From the NCBI GenBank assembly GCA_947483345.1, contig CANKNL010000183.1:1-6145 (forward strand): a stretch of DNA of 6,145 nt. Reading direction: 5' to 3'. Under the pieces are notes generated by a model. The model ran no database searches. It was not told where the DNA came from and was given only the letters and a program-made list of their open reading frames with translations. A program made the position numbers and the translations under genes. The stretch is from Chitinophagaceae bacterium (GTDB lineage Bacteria > Bacteroidota > Bacteroidia > Chitinophagales > Chitinophagaceae). This document shows positions 5,997-6,145 of this stretch, in pieces. Position 1 is the first letter of the stretch; every line of letters begins with the position of its first letter.

Positions 5997-6145
5997 TTAT
6001 TTTATCAAACCAGCAAAATGATGAACTGTACGTACCAACTGGCTTACATAGCTCATTTCATTATCGTACCAGCTCACCGTTTTAACCATTTGCTTATCGC
6101 CCATGGTCATTACTTTGGTTTGTGTTGAATCAAAAAGCGAACCGA
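5997..6145 (-). CDS. gap: Glyceraldehyde-3-phosphate dehydrogenase, C-terminal end only
   Basis: Only the last 48 codons and the TAA stop lie in the window; the gene continues beyond the right edge. The reading frame gives GSLFDSTQTK, then VMTMGDKQMVKTVSWYDNEMSY and ends HHFAGLIK. SWYDNEMSY corresponds to the conserved C-terminal WYDNE-x-x-Y block of type I GAPDH, whose Asn and Tyr lie near the nicotinamide of NAD. The enzyme oxidises glyceraldehyde 3-phosphate to 1,3-bisphosphoglycerate, the substrate of the product of the next gene, pgk. The catalytic Cys and the NAD-binding domain are outside the window, so activity and cofactor preference cannot be judged. Confidence 0.93.
   Translation of the reverse strand, partial: GSLFDSTQTKVMTMGDKQMVKTVSWYDNEMSYVSQLVRTVHHFAGLIK

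Noticed and set aside
5883..6128. Rightward reading frame of 81 codons beginning MRKPCLPAGR
   Set aside because: It lies opposite the gap 3' end and spacer, and its start is translated from the palindromic repeat. It shows no domain or start signal.
1..6145. CRISPR array, tRNA or rRNA genes, transposase or phage genes
   Set aside because: No regularly spaced repeats, tRNA-like cloverleaf, rRNA sequence or mobile-element protein was recognised on either strand by eye.

Overview
The window looks like ordinary chromosomal DNA from a member of the Bacteroidota, most likely a Chitinophagaceae-type environmental species. Several things point there. The non-coding DNA is AT-rich, and the starts lack clear Shine-Dalgarno sequences. 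A TATTTTTG box matching the Bacteroidota TAnnTTTG promoter element lies just upstream of the first gene. There is a secreted M1 aminopeptidase of Bacteroidota type, a lemA-TPM-TPM cluster, and a CCTGCCTGCCGGCAGGCAGG palindrome of a kind I recall as dispersed in genomes of this phylum. The genus cannot be fixed from the sequence.

Layout: a rightward gene for a secreted zinc aminopeptidase of family M1 (36-2477) converges on a leftward block of five genes. A strong, symmetrical, bidirectional hairpin terminator (2493-2532) separates the two. Read in their own direction (right to left), the leftward genes are the 3' end of a glyceraldehyde-3-phosphate dehydrogenase gene (5997 to beyond the window edge), phosphoglycerate kinase (4588-5817), lemA (3847-4434), a soluble TPM-domain protein (3328-3783) and an exported, membrane-anchored TPM-domain protein with a glycine-rich tail (2552-3331).

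The gap-pgk pair encodes two consecutive steps of lower glycolysis/gluconeogenesis. The lemA-tpm-tpm trio probably acts at the cell envelope, but its biochemical role is not established. The two TPM genes overlap by 4 bp and are almost certainly co-translated. A hairpin with a U-rich 3' side lies between lemA and the first TPM gene and may set their relative expression.

The least expected structure is the gap-pgk spacer. It holds a compact element of about 97 bp with imperfect terminal inverted repeats (14 of 15 bases), a perfect 20-bp palindrome inside, and a possible 8-bp flanking direct repeat (TTAAAATA). It looks like a non-autonomous MITE/REP-like insertion inside a glycolytic operon. 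A second repeat-like hairpin lies in the pgk-lemA spacer. I found no tRNA, rRNA, CRISPR array, transposase gene or phage gene, and nothing that amounts to a new multi-gene system. No gene-free stretch exceeds 300 bases.
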